Shown: piece by piece, positions 6,836 through 7,409 of the stretch
Numbering within the stretch: position 1 is the stretch's first letter
How the letters are laid out: the number at the start of each line of letters is the position of its first letter
Assembly: GCA_023409795.1 (NCBI GenBank)
Contig: JAEYQX010000209.1
Span: 1-7,409 of the forward strand
Source: Pseudomonadota bacterium
GTDB lineage: Bacteria > Pseudomonadota > Alphaproteobacteria > Caulobacterales > Caulobacteraceae
Length of the DNA stretch: 7,409 bases
Direction of reading: 5' to 3'
Program-made: the position numbers and the translations under genes
Notes under the pieces: model-generated
What the model was told of the DNA's origin: nothing
Database searches by the model: none
The model's input: the letters and a program-made list of their open reading frames with translations, nothing else

Positions 6836-6863
6836 GGCCCGCCGGAAACGGCGGGCCTTTTTT
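6836..6863. terminator. Bidirectional intrinsic terminator between the second receptor and mce
   Basis: A perfect 9-bp stem (GGCCCGCCG at 6836-6844 with CGGCGGGCC at 6849-6857) closes on a stable GAAA loop and is followed by six T (6858-6863). An A-rich run upstream (AAAAACAAAA) becomes a T-run on the minus strand, so the element can also end mce transcription arriving from the right. It starts 8 bases after the receptor stop and lies 20 bases past the mce stop. Confidence 0.93.
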
Positions 6864-6883
6864 CTGGTCGATCGGACGGGGCC

Positions 6884-7306
6884 TCAGTGATCGCCCTTGG
6901 GGCTTTCCATCAGCTCGATCAGGACGCCGCCCATCTCCTTGGGGTGAAGGAAGACGACCGGGGTGCCGTGGGCACCGATGCGCGGCTCGCCGGTGCCGAG
7001 GATGGTCACGCCCTTGGCGCGCATCTCGGCCACGGCGGCGTGGATGTCCTCGACCTCGAAGCAGACATGGTGCTGGCCGCCTTTGGGGTTCTTGGCGAGG
7101 AAGCCGACGATCGGGCTGTTCTCGTCGAACGGCTCGATCAGTTCGATCTGGGCGGTCGGGGTATCGACGAAGCAGACCTTCACCCCCTGCGCCGGAAGAT
7201 CGAACGGCTCTCCGATCTTGGTCGCACGAAGGATGTCGCGGTACAGCTTGATCGACTCTTCGATCGACGGCGTGGCGACGCCGACGTGGTTCAGATTGCC
7301 GATCAT
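6884..7306 (-). CDS. mce: Methylmalonyl-CoA epimerase
   Basis: This 140-residue cytoplasmic VOC-fold metalloenzyme interconverts the (2S) and (2R) epimers of methylmalonyl-CoA, linking propionyl-CoA carboxylase to methylmalonyl-CoA mutase in propionate, odd-chain fatty acid and branched amino acid breakdown. The two VOC halves are visible: MIGNLNHVGVAT at the start and GGQHHVCFEVED near 77-87. The four expected metal ligands or catalytic positions are present: H7, Q53 in AQIELIEP, one of H79/H80, and E131 in GVLIELME. The length is normal for the family. The start at 7306 is supported by GGAGAGG five bases upstream and by family alignment; the reading frame stays open further upstream to an ATG at 7390, but that extension translates an intergenic repeat. 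It converges on the second receptor, and its mutase and carboxylase partners are not in the window. Confidence 0.94.
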   Translation of the reverse strand: MIGNLNHVGVATPSIEESIKLYRDILRATKIGEPFDLPAQGVKVCFVDTPTAQIELIEPFDENSPIVGFLAKNPKGGQHHVCFEVEDIHAAVAEMRAKGVTILGTGEPRIGAHGTPVVFLHPKEMGGVLIELMESPKGDH

Positions 7307-7311
7307 AAGGG

Positions 7312-7318
7312 CCTCTCC
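7312..7318 (-). promoter_or_regulatory. Ribosome binding site of mce
   Basis: On the minus strand GGAGAGG lies five bases before the ATG at 7306. This strong site fixes the mce start and rules out the longer in-frame reading. Confidence 0.85.
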
Positions 7319-7333
7319 GTTCAGATTTACTGC

Positions 7334-7362
7334 GTCATCCCCGGGCCTGTCCCGAGGATCCA
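7334..7362. repeat. Dispersed palindromic intergenic element upstream of mce
   Basis: ATCCCCGGG (7337-7345) and CCCGAGGAT (7351-7359) form a 9-bp imperfect stem around the loop CCTGT, flanked by GTC and CCA. Read on the minus strand it gives ATCCTCGGGACAGGCCCGGG, a close match to a REP-like palindrome I recall as common between genes in Rhizobiales and Caulobacterales. In one frame it translates as DPRDRPGDD, a peptide that recurs in spurious gene calls in those groups. Only one copy is in this window, so its dispersed nature rests on recall. Confidence 0.65.
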
Positions 7363-7409
7363 TAGACGCGACATTGCCGATCTGGCTCAACTTGTCCCGT
7401 ATCTGGATC

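Overview
The window looks like chromosomal DNA from a GC-rich alphaproteobacterium. Caulobacterales is the best guess (Caulobacter, Brevundimonas or Phenylobacterium type). The grounds are strong G/C bias at third codon positions, two large TonB-dependent receptors in a row, a Rhizobiales/Caulobacterales-type palindromic intergenic repeat, and a second receptor of a type I associate with Caulobacterales and sphingomonads. The genus is an inference. I see no tRNA, rRNA, CRISPR array, insertion sequence or phage gene, and no gene-free stretch over 300 bases.

Layout, left to right. The left edge holds the first 300 codons of a minus-strand glycine C-acetyltransferase gene (kbl, threonine catabolism), cut by the window. 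Upstream of it on the same strand, 42 nt away, is a gene for a predicted lipoprotein that joins an MliC-type lysozyme-inhibitor domain to a DUF4232 domain. A 137-nt divergent intergenic region follows. It holds a near-perfect 17-bp palindrome matching the Zur (zinc uptake regulator) operator core. The plus-strand gene that follows encodes a ZnuD-like TonB-dependent zinc receptor with a very histidine-rich loop, and it ends at a strong intrinsic terminator. Next on the plus strand is a second, unrelated TonB-dependent receptor of unknown substrate with a Gly/Arg/Met-rich insert. It ends at a GAAA-loop terminator shared with the convergent minus-strand methylmalonyl-CoA epimerase gene (mce). The right edge carries a dispersed palindromic repeat just upstream of mce.

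How the genes work together. The clearest functional unit is the Zur box plus the ZnuD-like receptor: under zinc starvation Zur should release the promoter and the receptor should import zinc across the outer membrane. The divergent lipoprotein may share the operator, which would link an envelope protein to zinc status; this is an inference. kbl and mce are ordinary metabolic genes with no visible link to zinc. The second receptor has its own leader and no Zur-like site. I do not see a clearly new multi-gene system. The observations most worth following are the divergent Zur-box/lipoprotein arrangement, the domain fusion in that lipoprotein, and the unusual parts of the two receptors.
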